Origin: Paramoeba atlantica
Taxonomy: Eukaryota; Discosea
Length of the DNA: 64,000 nt
Direction: 5' to 3'
NCBI GenBank assembly: GCA_977017575.1
Contig: CDRNVI010000045.1
Span: 62,001 to 126,000, forward strand
Part shown: positions 10,393 to 20,063 of the stretch, piece after piece
Layout: the number at the start of each line of letters is the position of its first letter
Numbering within the stretch: position 1 is the stretch's first letter
Notes under the pieces: generated by a model
The model's input: only the letters and a program-made list of their open reading frames with translations
Told to the model about the DNA's origin: nothing
Databases searched by the model: none
Made by a program: the position numbers and the translations under genes

Positions 10393-11097
10393 CTAGAACT
10401 CGTCCTCTTCCTCCTCATCCTCATCTTCCTCGTCCACGCCATCCACATCCTCACTCCCCGTTTCCGCGCTCTGTAATTTCCTCGCGTCATGCACGGCCTT
10501 CATCTCACGCTCCCTCTCCACGTGTTTCGGTATCCGCGGGTTGTTACACAAATCCAACGTTCGGTTACAGGTAAACGTCAAGAACGCCTCAAACGACTCC
10601 AGGGGGTCGTTCGTATCCTCCCTCATTAAATCCGTCAGCTCCGCCTCGAATTCATCAAAATCTTCTTTACACAAACTCTCACAGACGGTTTTGGAGACCG
10701 CCCGGAGCGCTGCACGGTCCTCCGGGTTATAAAACACCGCAGGCGGCAGGGAATGATCTGTGGAGAAGACGCGCAAATTGCGCTGCGGGTCATACCGCAG
10801 GGCGCACTCATCGCCCATCTCCACACAGATGTTCTCCATGATTTCAATCCCCTGGAGCTCGGAGCCGTAGTACTTTTTCCGTTTGATTTTGTTGCTTTTG
10901 TTGAGACGCCCGCTGGTTTGAAAGGTCGCGTCTTTTGTTTTCTCCAAGTGGGTCTGGAGCTCATCCCAGATTTTACGCGCGACGGTCTCGCAGATGGAGC
11001 ACTTGAGGTGGCGGTACTCGTGGAGCGGGTCAGCGGAGACGGGGGAGAGGGAGAGGGGGGTGAGGAGGAGAGGGAGGAGGAGGGAGGAGAGGGACAT
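10393..11097 (-). CDS. Canopy (CNPY)-like saposin-fold ER protein
   Basis: The 234-residue product has a clear signal peptide (MSLSSLLLPLLLTPLSLSPVSA). It is followed by a saposin-like domain with paired cysteines (LKCSICETVARKIW, ICVEMGDEC, VCESLCKEDFDEFE, FTCNRTLDLC). This Cys pattern is that of canopy/DUF3456 proteins, ER chaperone cofactors for receptor folding. The tail is a long Asp/Glu run ending DEEEEDEF, which may bind calcium and could help ER retention in place of KDEL. The start is fixed by the signal peptide. An acceptor-like TTCTACGCTATTTCAG lies 14 nt upstream of the ATG. Confidence 0.8.
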   Translation of the reverse strand: MSLSSLLLPLLLTPLSLSPVSADPLHEYRHLKCSICETVARKIWDELQTHLEKTKDATFQTSGRLNKSNKIKRKKYYGSELQGIEIMENICVEMGDECALRYDPQRNLRVFSTDHSLPPAVFYNPEDRAALRAVSKTVCESLCKEDFDEFEAELTDLMREDTNDPLESFEAFLTFTCNRTLDLCNNPRIPKHVEREREMKAVHDARKLQSAETGSEDVDGVDEEDEDEEEEDEF

Positions 11098-11111
11098 GGA
11101 AATAAAGGGGT

Positions 11112-11127
11112 CTGAAATAGCGTAGAA
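11112..11127 (-). promoter_or_regulatory. Probable trans-splice acceptor of the canopy-like gene
   Basis: The coding strand reads TTCTACGCTATTTCAG, then a 14-nt leader to the ATG at 11097. It is the first AG upstream of the start. Confidence 0.55.
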
Positions 11128-11868
11128 TGGCCTTAAAAGAGAATTTTCATAAACAAAATTACGAAAGAAGTACCTTAAAGGAATAAAAATTTGTAAAAGA
11201 AAAATTCTAAAATATTGGATAAAATTTGTTGGTCTGCATTAAATCTATCAAACCGTTTAAAGTTTAAACCACGACATGAAAGAGATATTTGATAGGTGTA
11301 GGGCTACCATGGTGGAAGGAAACAATGTGGTAGAGTGTAGAGAGATAAGCTCGAAACGGCAAAGAAGAGGAAAGGAAAAGATAATCAGAAAGGATGTACA
11401 GGGTTAGAAAATGTCAGGTGTTGTGTAAAAAGTCATGCTGTATAAAATGTTTAGGAAATGTCCGCTACAAAAAAAAGAGGAAGGAAATGATTTATAAAGT
11501 GAAGGATGTACAAATGTACAATGTACAAATATACAATTCTAAATCACTTTTGGATGGAACATGATAAGCAAGCAAGAAATAAAAAACGAAGTGAATCAAT
11601 AAATGGGGTAGAACAAAGATGCATCGCTCAAGTAGAGTAAAGAGATTGTCGTGTAATTTCTGAAGTAGGGCAGGTGCATTCGCCTTTGTGAAGTTAGTTT
11701 CGTTACATAGAGCCATAATTTTTGGCAGTACTAGTTTCGAAGTTTTTCTCGTGCTCAAAAACGTGTCTGGGTGGTATACATTTTTGGATGTTTGGGGGGT
11801 ACATACATTTTTTTTCGCGAATGTTTTTACTAATAAAGATCAGCCCAGCGTGAACTCATTACAGCACA
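11128..11868. other. Intergenic, no gene recognised
   Basis: AT-rich spacer between the canopy-like gene and the stop of the endonuclease-domain gene. It contains a short repeat (AATGTACAA/TGTACAA, 11509-11530) and no convincing coding frame. Confidence 0.4.
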
Positions 11869-13821
11869 TTATGACGTTGGTTCTTGCTCCTGTGAGTCGT
11901 CGCTCGTTCCACCTGCTACATAAACTGTCACAGAGGAAAATATCTCAGAGCCTTTCTTGAGCATCTTATGAAAAGAAAGTCCCGCCTTATTGTCAGCAGG
12001 TATAAAGCAAAGGACTTCGTCCCCGTACGCTACATTTTTATATTTCCCATTTACTGACTCAACCTCTTTCTGTACCACAGGTTCCTCTATATTTTGGTTC
12101 ATTTTTTCACTAGTGCTTGCAATTTCTGTATCTTGGTCTACAGCTCTTCTGCTGACGACCTGCTTCGGCACCTGTTGGTGTTCATCGCTCTTCTCTCCTA
12201 TTTCTTGAGATTCTTGAGAATTAGGCATTTCATTATCATGCAGACTTTTATTCAGAGCTTGTCCGGTCGGATCATGGAAGGATGCGCGAATAATTCGTTC
12301 TCCTGCTTTTTTGTCTCCCGAATCGACAGATTTTCTGTCATATGCTGAAGAACGCCTATGTTTTTCTTCCGTCTTCGTCACCATACACAAAGCTTCATCA
12401 CCGTACAGGAAGTCGCTGTTATCTTTCCCTGTTGATCTAGATGGCTTTTTTGGTCTTAAATTCTCCTCGATGGGTTCGAGCAACTGCGTCGCCGTTTTTT
12501 CCGCAATACGTTTTGATGAGTTCTGGCGTCGGTTTTCAATGGAATGCGGCCACACAGGCTCTGAACGATACTTCCAAATTTCATATGAGCACTCCAGTGC
12601 TGAAGCGGACATCGCGCAAAGTGCCTCTTCGAAATTTGACGGAATCAGTCGTTTCAAGTGAGCGCAGGCTTCACTGGCAATTCCACGAGCACCGATTTCA
12701 AAGCAAAAAAGTTCACAATGTTTTCCCGTTTTCTTCTCTAAAAGCTTGCAAGCGGTTTGATATTTCAGGTGTTTGCTTGCGTGCATAAGCGGCAGTCGCA
12801 GTTCCCATGGACACGTAGCCTCCAGAATCGCCCGCGACCCGTCCTTGAATACAACATATCCGTCGGGGCGTAACCCGTTACACACACGTTTCAGCTCTGC
12901 GGGGATATATCCGTAATTCGGAAGATCCAACCAAAGAGTATTCAAACAGGAACTCTCACGTATTTGTTTGCCCAATAAACTTAGTACGGAGTTGTGTCGG
13001 TATGTGTATCGATCTTGATTCAGGGCTACTTTGCAGCGATTTAATATGTGCCGTAAGGTAGCAGGTTCTTTGAGGCATAGTTCACATTGGGGGTAACGAG
13101 GCCCTGCCTTTTCAAGATGGATCCTCGACGTATCCCCGATTTGGGTAACTTCCTGTCCTATCTTTTGGTTTGATTTTGTATCCAACCTGCTGTTTGGAGC
13201 ATCAGATATTATTTTGCTGGAGGCAGCGCGCAACTTTTTAACTGTCTTTTCAGCATCTAAGTGAATTTTCTCTTGAGAATGCATTACAGGAGATAACGCT
13301 TCATTGGCCCACTCTGCAACATTAAACGGTACACGATCAAGCGCTTTTCTGAAAGCTTTAACCGACATATGGTTTTCATCAATCGGTTGAGTATCCCACA
13401 CCTCCTTAGGGTACCACGAGTAGTACGCAGCAAGTTTTTGGACTTGTTTGTTTTTTGAAATATTTTCCGTAGTTTTTTCAGGGGAACATTTTTGCTTAGC
13501 GGTTGCTGGATTAGGAGCGTCTTCCATTGAAGGTATTGCTTTGAGTTCTTTAAGTTTGATACCATCTTTGTTGGTATGAAATGCCGGATTCTTCGGTGTC
13601 ACGTCTCGCTTGTTTATATAATCAATCGTATTTATCACGCGAGAGTTCTCAGTAAGATGTCTTTCCAGTTGAATGCGATGATTCACAGCTCTGATTTCCG
13701 ACTCCACGGTGTCTTTACACTCTGGTGAGGAAGAAAATAAGTACGTGCTATATTCCTTTGACGATGCAAGGATGATTCGCACTGAGGATAGGAAACATAG
13801 ACGAGGTGTTGCGCGCTGCAT
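11869..13821 (-). CDS. Retrotransposon-type (RLE) endonuclease domain protein, host-like, no reverse transcriptase
   Basis: An intact 650-codon frame in the host gene orientation. Residues 1-30 (MQRATPRLCFLSSVRIILASS) are basic and hydroxylated with no acids before Glu23, which suggests mitochondrial import. Residues 246-263 form a zinc motif C-x2-C-x8-H-x4-C, followed by DRYTYRHNSVL. Residues 317-340 carry LRPDGYVVFKDG and AILEATCPWE, a PD-(D/E)xK-like endonuclease core (Pro-Asp 319-320, Glu334). The same zinc motif and core, in the same order, form the C-terminus of the LINE at 33.0-38.6 kb (RYTYRH, LRPDGIVKLNDG and TIPWE). No reverse transcriptase motif is present. The 230-residue tail is disordered and repeats YGDEALC/YGDEVLC (473-479, 599-605). 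Function is unknown; domestication from a LINE is my inference. Confidence 0.75.
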   Translation of the reverse strand: MQRATPRLCFLSSVRIILASSKEYSTYLFSSSPECKDTVESEIRAVNHRIQLERHLTENSRVINTIDYINKRDVTPKNPAFHTNKDGIKLKELKAIPSMEDAPNPATAKQKCSPEKTTENISKNKQVQKLAAYYSWYPKEVWDTQPIDENHMSVKAFRKALDRVPFNVAEWANEALSPVMHSQEKIHLDAEKTVKKLRAASSKIISDAPNSRLDTKSNQKIGQEVTQIGDTSRIHLEKAGPRYPQCELCLKEPATLRHILNRCKVALNQDRYTYRHNSVLSLLGKQIRESSCLNTLWLDLPNYGYIPAELKRVCNGLRPDGYVVFKDGSRAILEATCPWELRLPLMHASKHLKYQTACKLLEKKTGKHCELFCFEIGARGIASEACAHLKRLIPSNFEEALCAMSASALECSYEIWKYRSEPVWPHSIENRRQNSSKRIAEKTATQLLEPIEENLRPKKPSRSTGKDNSDFLYGDEALCMVTKTEEKHRRSSAYDRKSVDSGDKKAGERIIRASFHDPTGQALNKSLHDNEMPNSQESQEIGEKSDEHQQVPKQVVSRRAVDQDTEIASTSEKMNQNIEEPVVQKEVESVNGKYKNVAYGDEVLCFIPADNKAGLSFHKMLKKGSEIFSSVTVYVAGGTSDDSQEQEPTS

Positions 13822-13904
13822 ATATAAAAAGAGCTTTCAGTAGGGGGTCAAAATAGTCGGTTTCAGAGGAGTAGGATAGAAATTGTTTCCAGCACGACCT
13901 TCCA

Positions 13905-14035
13905 CCGAGGTCCCTAAAACGATTTATAGATAGTTTATAGTGTTTCAAGAAAATTTATAGTACTATAAACCTCGTTTATAGTACTATAGACACTATATAG
14001 TACTATAAAAACTACTAGTATATGGTGTTTATCCG
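13905..14035. repeat. Cluster of short TATAGTACTATA palindromes
   Basis: The words TTTATAG, TATAGTACTATA and CACTATATAGTACTATA recur with overlap over ~120 bp upstream of the endonuclease-domain gene. Each can fold on itself. No function can be read from the sequence. Confidence 0.6.
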
Positions 14036-14655
14036 TGTTCCATGCCCAGGAAGGCACGAGGTAGACAGATCGGTCAGTGGACCCAGAGGAATTTCGCGGG
14101 GTAGGAGAGAGCCGATGGAGGTGTAGAGGCTTAGAGGGCAGGATTAGATGTCACGTGTATGTTGATGAGTGTGACACAAGTGCTTCCCATAATGATCTTT
14201 CCTTGTACCGTGCAAACCGCACTATATTTCTCCTACAACGAGTTCCCGTTAGATCACTCGTTAGACCCTTGATGTGGCGCATTCAATGACAAGGTAAAAA
14301 AAATAAACACATCGCAGAGCCTGCAAGATTCATAATCTTTTAAAGAAATTTGAAGAATCACTTACCTCTATTTCGCATTTACAAATTACAAATTTACTTC
14401 GGTAGGAAAAGCGACCTAAGAAAAAAGGCGTCTGGGCTGGAACATATCTGACATTAAAGTAGGTCTACTTCCCCATCGACTTCAACAAAGTATGAAAAAA
14501 TGATTTTAGCTTGACCACGACGCTTGTTGGGCATAATGATGAGAAAAATAGTGAGAAATCTTTTAAGGAAACGGGAGTGAAAAAAGAAATTGCGTCGATT
14601 CGTCATTTCAAGCAATACTTTCAGAAAAAACCTTACTAAGAAAAATACTAAAAAA
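14036..14655. other. Intergenic, no gene recognised
   Basis: AT-rich spacer between the palindrome cluster and the Merlin-like element. No coding frame with recognisable features was seen. Confidence 0.4.
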
Positions 14656-14663
14656 ATAGTTTT

Positions 14664-16345
14664 GGGTAACCGGCACTATAAAATATGTAGGCTAAAAATT
14701 ATTTTTTTCTCATGATTTTTTTTGTCAAAAAAAACCTTTTGTTGACTTTATAAAACTTTTCTGTTTACACTTAAGACATTTCAACTTATTTTTCAATGCT
14801 TGGAGTACCCAATGGACTGTCCGGGATGTACTACGTTGGCCTGCTTGGTATTGGTGACCTCGATAATGCAGATAATTGAGGAGAACTTATTCCGCTGGCT
14901 GCGAAGTCATTGTTTTGGGGAAAATACTCCGTGTATTAGGTGTGGAGAGCGGCCTCGCAAAAGGCAATGCTTCAAGAAGCTTTCGGACGGGACAGATTGT
15001 CGTAAGAAAATCCCCTAATTTGGACCGTTGTTTCCTGAGAAATGTCGAATAGTGACTAAATTTCGTGTTTAGCTATTACTGGCACAGGGTAACCTAACTG
15101 AAAGCGTTGCGATTCAGACTCTTCGATGTGAACGGCAAGTGCGTGCCGATCTTCAAGGAATTAAAAAGGTGTTGAGTTTGCTACCTTCACCTACAACAAC
15201 GATGAAATATCTCATGGTGGATGAGACTTACATTGGTAATCGGTTGCATAACCGCGGAAAACGTACCAGAAAGGAAAGATTTTGGTTAATGACAGCCACA
15301 GATGTTAATCCAAGTACCGGGAAGTCGATGCAGATCTACTGGGAAGCTACAACAACACGTACGAAAGTTAATTTGCACGCCTTCGTTCAAAAAATGATCG
15401 AAGGAACAAATTCTACCGTAATTACAGATGACGGCGATCATACCGTGGTATTGGTGCCTTCTGCCGGCATTTCACTATTTGTCATGCTGATGAGTTCGTC
15501 CGGGAACACTCTCCTGGCATGAGTGTGCATACGAACAATGCAGAATCGTCTCACTCAGCCGTTAAGGGTTATTGTAGGCGATTTTTTCACAAGCGGGGAG
15601 CAACCATGGAGCAATGCGAATCGCGGGCAAGATTTATTAGTGAAGTTTCCTTTAAAATCCCTTTACGAAACCGTTTCCAAAAATTAATGAAAACCTTGAT
15701 TCGTAATTCAAGTACTGTGCCCCCCCTCCGTTTATAATAGCCGCGCTTTTGCCCAAACGAACCTATAAAGGGGGAGGGCGATTGAAGATTAAGAGTTGGC
15801 ACAGAAATTGCCCAACATTTGGGAGCGAGGAACCAGGAACTATGCCAGGAAAAAATAGACTAGTGCGAGTGAGTCTGTTAACGAATCAGAGATACCTACG
15901 ACAAGATTGGGTAAGGCCGTTGCTGAACACATTCGCTTGATTCGTAGGTATGGGGTAGTCGAAGATGGTGACCACAAGTATCAGGTTTAAGGTGAAACTG
16001 ATCGTTATTACACTGTGCACATTGGTCTACAAGGCTGCAAGTGTACTTGTCCAGACGGTCGCCGAGGTAATCGGTGTAAGCACCAATATTTTGTGCTAAT
16101 GCGGGAGCTACAAGTGGATGAAACTCACCCAGTACTGGAAAAGTGTCAATTTTCTCCAGGTGACTTGGTAAAGTCAGGATAATTAGGATTTATGTGTATG
16201 TACGAATACAGAGGAAAGAGTCAGAATAAGTCTGTAAAGCTATAAATATGTCTTCAAATGTCTTAAAAACGTTTTCCAGATTTTTGTTGGGCCAATTTTG
16301 TTTTTCTTTTCTGTTTTCAACCTACATTTATCGTGCCGGTGAACC
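14664..16345 (+). mobile_element. Merlin-like DNA transposon (copy B) with 8-bp target duplication
   Basis: The ends are inverted repeats: left GGGTAACCGGCACTATAAAA, right (reverse-complemented) GGTTCACCGGCACGATAAAT, each followed by ATGTAGG. They are flanked by the direct 8-bp duplication ATAGTTTT (14656-14663 and 16346-16353). Such 8-9 bp duplications are a hallmark of Merlin/IS1016-type elements, and the ISXO2-type transposase inside agrees. A short segment (about 15711-15842) starts with TA-CTGTGCCCCCCC and resembles the MITEs near 27.7 and 28.7 kb. It suggests a MITE later inserted into this copy. Confidence 0.85.
14812..16182 (+). pseudogene. ISXO2/Merlin-type transposase with SWIM-like zinc finger, decayed
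   Basis: Pieces in several frames form one broken gene. An N-terminal zinc-ribbon-like part (MDCPGCTTL, CIRCGERPRKRQC) ends in a stop at ~15018. The DDE core follows: MVDETYIGNRLHNRGKRTRK (first Asp, ~15217), TDDGDHTVV (second), then after a +1 shift HADEFVREHSPGMSVHTNNAESSHSAVK (the HTN..ES signature of ISXO2). Downstream, separated by TAA/TAG stops, lies CKCTCPDGRRGNRCKH (about 16033-16080), a C-x-C...C-x-H SWIM finger. SWIM fingers are typical of MULE transposases, so their presence in this family is notable. The several stops and shifts show the copy is dead. Confidence 0.8.
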
Positions 16346-16357
16346 ATAGTTTTTATG

Positions 16358-16715
16358 CAGTGGTGATCAGCATCTTTTACCCCTCCCCCTTACAGGTCTT
16401 GTATTTTGTCCGATTTTGGAAATATTTCGTATACCACCGTTTTTCGACCCAATCGTTCCGAATCCGAGGCCCTTTTCACTCGAGCGACCCCCTACCCCCC
16501 CTATCCAGGTAGGGGTCAAAAAAGCTAATTACAACAAAAATCGACTTTTTTGCGGTTTTTCCCCAGTTTACGTATGATACAGGTGCCCACGAGTGAAAAG
16601 GACCTCGGATTCGGAACGATTGGGTCGAAAAACAGTCCCATCCAAAACATTTCCAAAATCGAACAAAATGCAAGACCTGTAGGGGGGGGGGGGTAAAAGA
16701 GGCTGCACACTACTG
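16358..16715. mobile_element. MITE with long inverted repeats (CAGT ends)
   Basis: About 130 bp at each side are inverted copies. From the outside in they read CAGTGGTG.../...CACTACTG, CTTTTACCCC/GGGGTAAAAG, GACAAAATACAAGACCTG-type sequence, and the shared GACCCAATCGTTCCGAATCC. The middle holds CCCCCTACCC...GGTAGGGG. It encodes nothing. A TA follows the right end, but the left flank is not TA, so the exact duplication is uncertain. Confidence 0.7.
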
Positions 16716-16723
16716 TAAGTATA

Positions 16724-17646
16724 TTGCGGTGGTTGTAAAACTACCGCTCTACACTCGATTATTGAAAAAAAAGTGAACAAAAACAGTGAAAATATAAAGA
16801 GGAACATAGTAATAAAATAGAAGAAAAAAATATAAAAGGGGGCTCCGGTGGACCAAAACTGAAAAAAAAAATTTGAAAAAAATGGGGGACCATGGGGGGG
16901 GTCCAGGGGGGGGGTCCAGGGGGGGGGTCCAGGGGGGGGTCCAGGGGGCGGGGGGCATGGTCGAGCAAATTTTTTCGAAAAAATTAGTTTTCGAAAAAAA
17001 ACCGCAGAAAGGGTAGCCGGGGTCTTGGCGCGCATTTTCCACCCCCCTACCCGGGGGTGACCCCTCCGCGTATCCGCAGGACGGGTCCGCCAAGTTCGGA
17101 TTTTTTCGGAAAAAAAAATTTGAAAAAAATTTCAGCTTGGCGAAAAAAATGGCAAAAAAAATATTTTTCCAAAATCGTTTCCCCTATTGTATTTTGATAG
17201 TTTGGGACCTACACTAGCTTTCTCCGCAGTTGTTTTCGCAAGGTATCCCTTCTTCTAACGGTGGTGCGCCCCTCAAAATGACCCATTTTTGACTAAAAAA
17301 GGTGAAAAAGTATTTTTCGGACCTAAAGGGGCATTTTTGTGTCGAAAGAATGGTATGGTTGGAGTCGTATTCTCTACCCAATACGTTCGGTAGGCTTCCA
17401 TTCATGCCTACGAGTGATTTCCCACGCGCAAATGTCGGATTTAGTGCTCTGAGAGCAAAAATACGCGAAAATCACCCCATTTTTACCCGAAATTCGGCTA
17501 TTTTTGGCTATAATCTTTCCGTTTTCCAGGCTAAATTTTCTTTTTAGGCTCTTCGTTAAACGCGGCGGTAGTTTTCAACTCGAAGCGCGCAGATTGAGTG
17601 ACTTCTAAGTTGAAAACAACCACCGCGTTTAACGAAGAGCCTAAAA
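16724..17646. repeat. Dispersed non-coding repeat with G-run minisatellite, copy 1
   Basis: A ~0.9-kb repeat whose left part recurs at 19004-19345 and right part at 22925-23608. It starts GCGGTGGTTGTAAAACTACC. At about 16895-16960 it contains four or five tandem GGGG-TCCA-type units. The minus strand of these reads as proline-rich peptides (PPGPPP, DPPPGPP), which I do not regard as a gene. The G runs could form quadruplexes. At 17546-17646 it ends in a ~100-bp near-perfect hairpin shared with three other sites. Confidence 0.75.
17546..17646. mobile_element. Hairpin MITE (family H), copy 1
   Basis: About 45-bp arms, TTTTTAGGCTCTTCGTTAAA...AACGAAGAGCCTAAAAA, surround a short loop. Inside the arms are GCGGTAGTTTTCAACT and AGTTGAAAACAACCACCGC. 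The same hairpin occurs at 19401-19506, 23498-23608 and 48452-48601. Mismatches between the arms show that it is diverging but still foldable. Confidence 0.85.
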
Positions 17647-19003
17647 AAGAAAATAGAAAGCGTAACTGGATGAAACAAACACACGAATCTAGAGTAATTA
17701 GTAAAATTTATGAGTGGATAGCATGAGGAATGGCAAAGAAAGTAAACCCACCCCAAAAGAAAAAACGTTAACCAAAGGTTTACGCCAACCCTTTCTTCTA
17801 TTGCACTCAAAGTTTTCTACTCCATTATGCAGTAAAATCTCCTTCGTATTTCTTCTTCCGAAAATTTTCTACAAATGCACCCTGGTCTCACACCCCAGCC
17901 TTCTCGACGCATGAGTAAAACCGTGCTGCCGGGGAGATCACTCGGTTGTGGGAGCGGGCCCCTTAAGTGGGAAGCGACTGGGCTGCGAAATGAACCGAAA
18001 ATATTTTTTTTTCGGAAATCGTAGTGCCAGGCCAGCCAAGGCGTGTTTACTACGCCGAGATAATGGGGAGTTGCTGTTCCCCTGAACATGATACCATGGA
18101 CAGGGCATAGCAACTCCCTCAATCTCCCCGCAATGCATCTAGCGCTGCTTTCGGCACTCCAGCAAGGTCTTTTGGTGAAATAATGGTTACTATTTTTTTT
18201 CTGCGACGTAAAATATTTTTTTTCGGTGTAAATATTTTGGTTTTATTGGTTTCTTATGCTTTCAGATATTGCCTCACATATTTTACAGAAATATTAAATT
18301 ATCGTGCAAGTTGCTTCTTTGGGACACCGTCCTCGAACCTCAGGCGCAATAATGTCTTATCTATAGGGGGCATCCCCCCCTTTGGGGGACGGTACTTGGA
18401 TTTTACCATGAAAGTTTAGAAAAAAAATATTTCTGAAACTGATTTTTTTACAAGTTTTAAATGAAGCTAAAAACCCCGGGAACGTGCAGATCTCAAAATT
18501 GTGGACGATAAAGTGGTGCTGCAACCCCCATGGGTCCCCGCACGCAAAAAATAAAGGGGGGTGCTTTATTCGTGTCGAGGGGTTTATAGGGGTGGGGTCA
18601 TACCTTTCGAATGGGACAAAAGAACTACAAGTGTAGCGCCCAAGGAACAGAGCGCGCAAGTTATCAGGCACACATAAAAATGTATCTGTAAGATCAGTGA
18701 ACGGAAAGGAAATTAATAAAGGAAGATAATTGAAAAAAAAGGTATAGTAGAGCCTTAGAAAGCAAAATGGAGAATTAAGGGACGGTTAATCACGGGACAC
18801 TTTGTCCTGATGGGGGTGTCCCTTAATTAACCCGTCCCGTAATAAAGCCACGCACTGTAAAAAGAACAATATTAGATATTGTTGTACACAAGAATCAGTC
18901 CCGTTTTTTGTGTTTTGGAGATCAAGATCGTATCAGAAGACCGTCGTACACATAGAATCATCATTAAATGCAAATAGTTGTACTACTAGTCATACCCTGA
19001 CAG
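17647..19003. other. Repeat-rich spacer with a mariner end relic
   Basis: No gene. The stretch at about 18470-18597 (GGGAACGTGCAGATCTCAAA, ACGATAAAGTGGTGC, then GGGGTGCTTTATTC...GAGGGGTTTATAG) matches the right end of the Tc1/mariner element interrupted at 33.0/38.6 kb. It is therefore an uninterrupted relic of that end. CAGAAGACCGTCGTACACAT at about 18937 recurs near 24942. Confidence 0.6.
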
Positions 19004-19345
19004 TTGCGGTGGTTGTAAAACTACCGCTCTACACTCGATTATTGAAAAAAAAGTGAACAAAAACAGTGAAAATATAAAGAGGAACACAGTAATATAATAG
19101 AAGAAAAAAATATAAAACGGGGCTCCGGGGGACCAAAACTGAAAAAAAAAAATTGAAAAAAATGGGGGGTCCAGGGGGGGTCCAGGGGGGGGGTCCAGGG
19201 GGGGGGGCCAGGGGGGGGTCCAGGGGAGGGGGTCATGGTCGAGCAAATTTTTTTGAAAAAATTAGTTTTCGAAAAAAAACCGCAGAAAGGGTAGCCGGGG
19301 TCTTGGCGCGCATTTTCCACCCCCCTACCCGGGGGTGACCCCCCC
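19004..19345. repeat. Dispersed non-coding repeat, copy 2 (truncated)
   Basis: Closely matches 16724-17069, including the G-rich TCCA tandem units. It breaks off just after CCCGGGGGTGACCC. Confidence 0.8.
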
Positions 19346-19351
19346 GCGAGG

Positions 19352-19556
19352 AAGGGAGTGTAGTTAATTAACAGTTAATGAATTAACTGTAATTAACTTT
19401 TTTAGGCTCTTCGTTAAACGCGGCGGTAGTTTTCAACTCGAAGCGCGCAGCATGAGTGACTTCTAAGTTGAAAACAACCACCGCGTTTAACGAAGACCCT
19501 AAAAAAGTTAATGACAGTTAATTCATTAACTGTTAATTAACTACACTCCCTTTCAT
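19352..19556. repeat. Two palindromes nested one inside the other
   Basis: Outer arms GGGAGTGTAGTTAATTAACA.../...TGTTAATTAACTACACTCCC (left from 19354, right to about 19551) enclose a complete copy of hairpin MITE family H (19401-19506). The outer palindrome also contains inner AGTTAATGAATTAACTG-type palindromes. The simplest reading is that the family-H hairpin inserted exactly into the loop of another hairpin element. Confidence 0.8.
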
Positions 19557-20063
19557 TAATAATGATAATTGAAAAAAGATTTTCACCTCGGACTGTGAAA
19601 ATTACTCAAAGATTATCAAAAAGGTTTCATTCTATCGTAACTCCTCCGTGTCAGCTCGAGGTTTTTTCTGTGATCTCTTTAATCTTGTCTTGTTTTTTCT
19701 CCTTCTACGATAATGATAATCTCAGAAAAATTATTATTATCATTATCATTATCCTTGATTAAGTTCCAAAAATTGACAGACTACAGCTGTTTCAAAGTTT
19801 GGGCAATATTTTTGAGCTCCTTAGCTAACTTCCAGAAATATCTTTTTTTTTGAAACGCATTTCACTCGCCGACGGCATATCAAATGAACGAAAAAAAGGT
19901 ACGATTTTCTCGGCCATGAAAAACTGGCCAGCTGGCCACCTCCTGAAACAATTTTGAGCTGGTCACTTCCTGGAAAAATGGCCAGATGGCTATCAAAAAA
20001 TGCAGTTTGCATTTCGTATACGTAAGATGAATCGCGACGTCCAAAAAAAGTCGCAAGCCGGCC
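19557..20063. other. Intergenic, no gene recognised
   Basis: AT-rich spacer with ATTATTATCATTATCATTAT simple sequence near 19730. No coding frame with recognisable features was seen. Confidence 0.4.

Noticed and set aside
15000-16182. Reassigned stop codons (TAA/TAG read as sense)
   Set aside because: The in-frame TAA/TAG in the Merlin-like transposase tempted this, but host genes end with normal stops (TAA after NSA2 and others). The transposase also has frameshifts, so decay explains it.
16568-17093. Proline-rich proteins on the minus strand (PPGPPP repeats)
   Set aside because: Translation of tandem G-run units inside a dispersed non-coding repeat. The frames differ between copies and break at indels.
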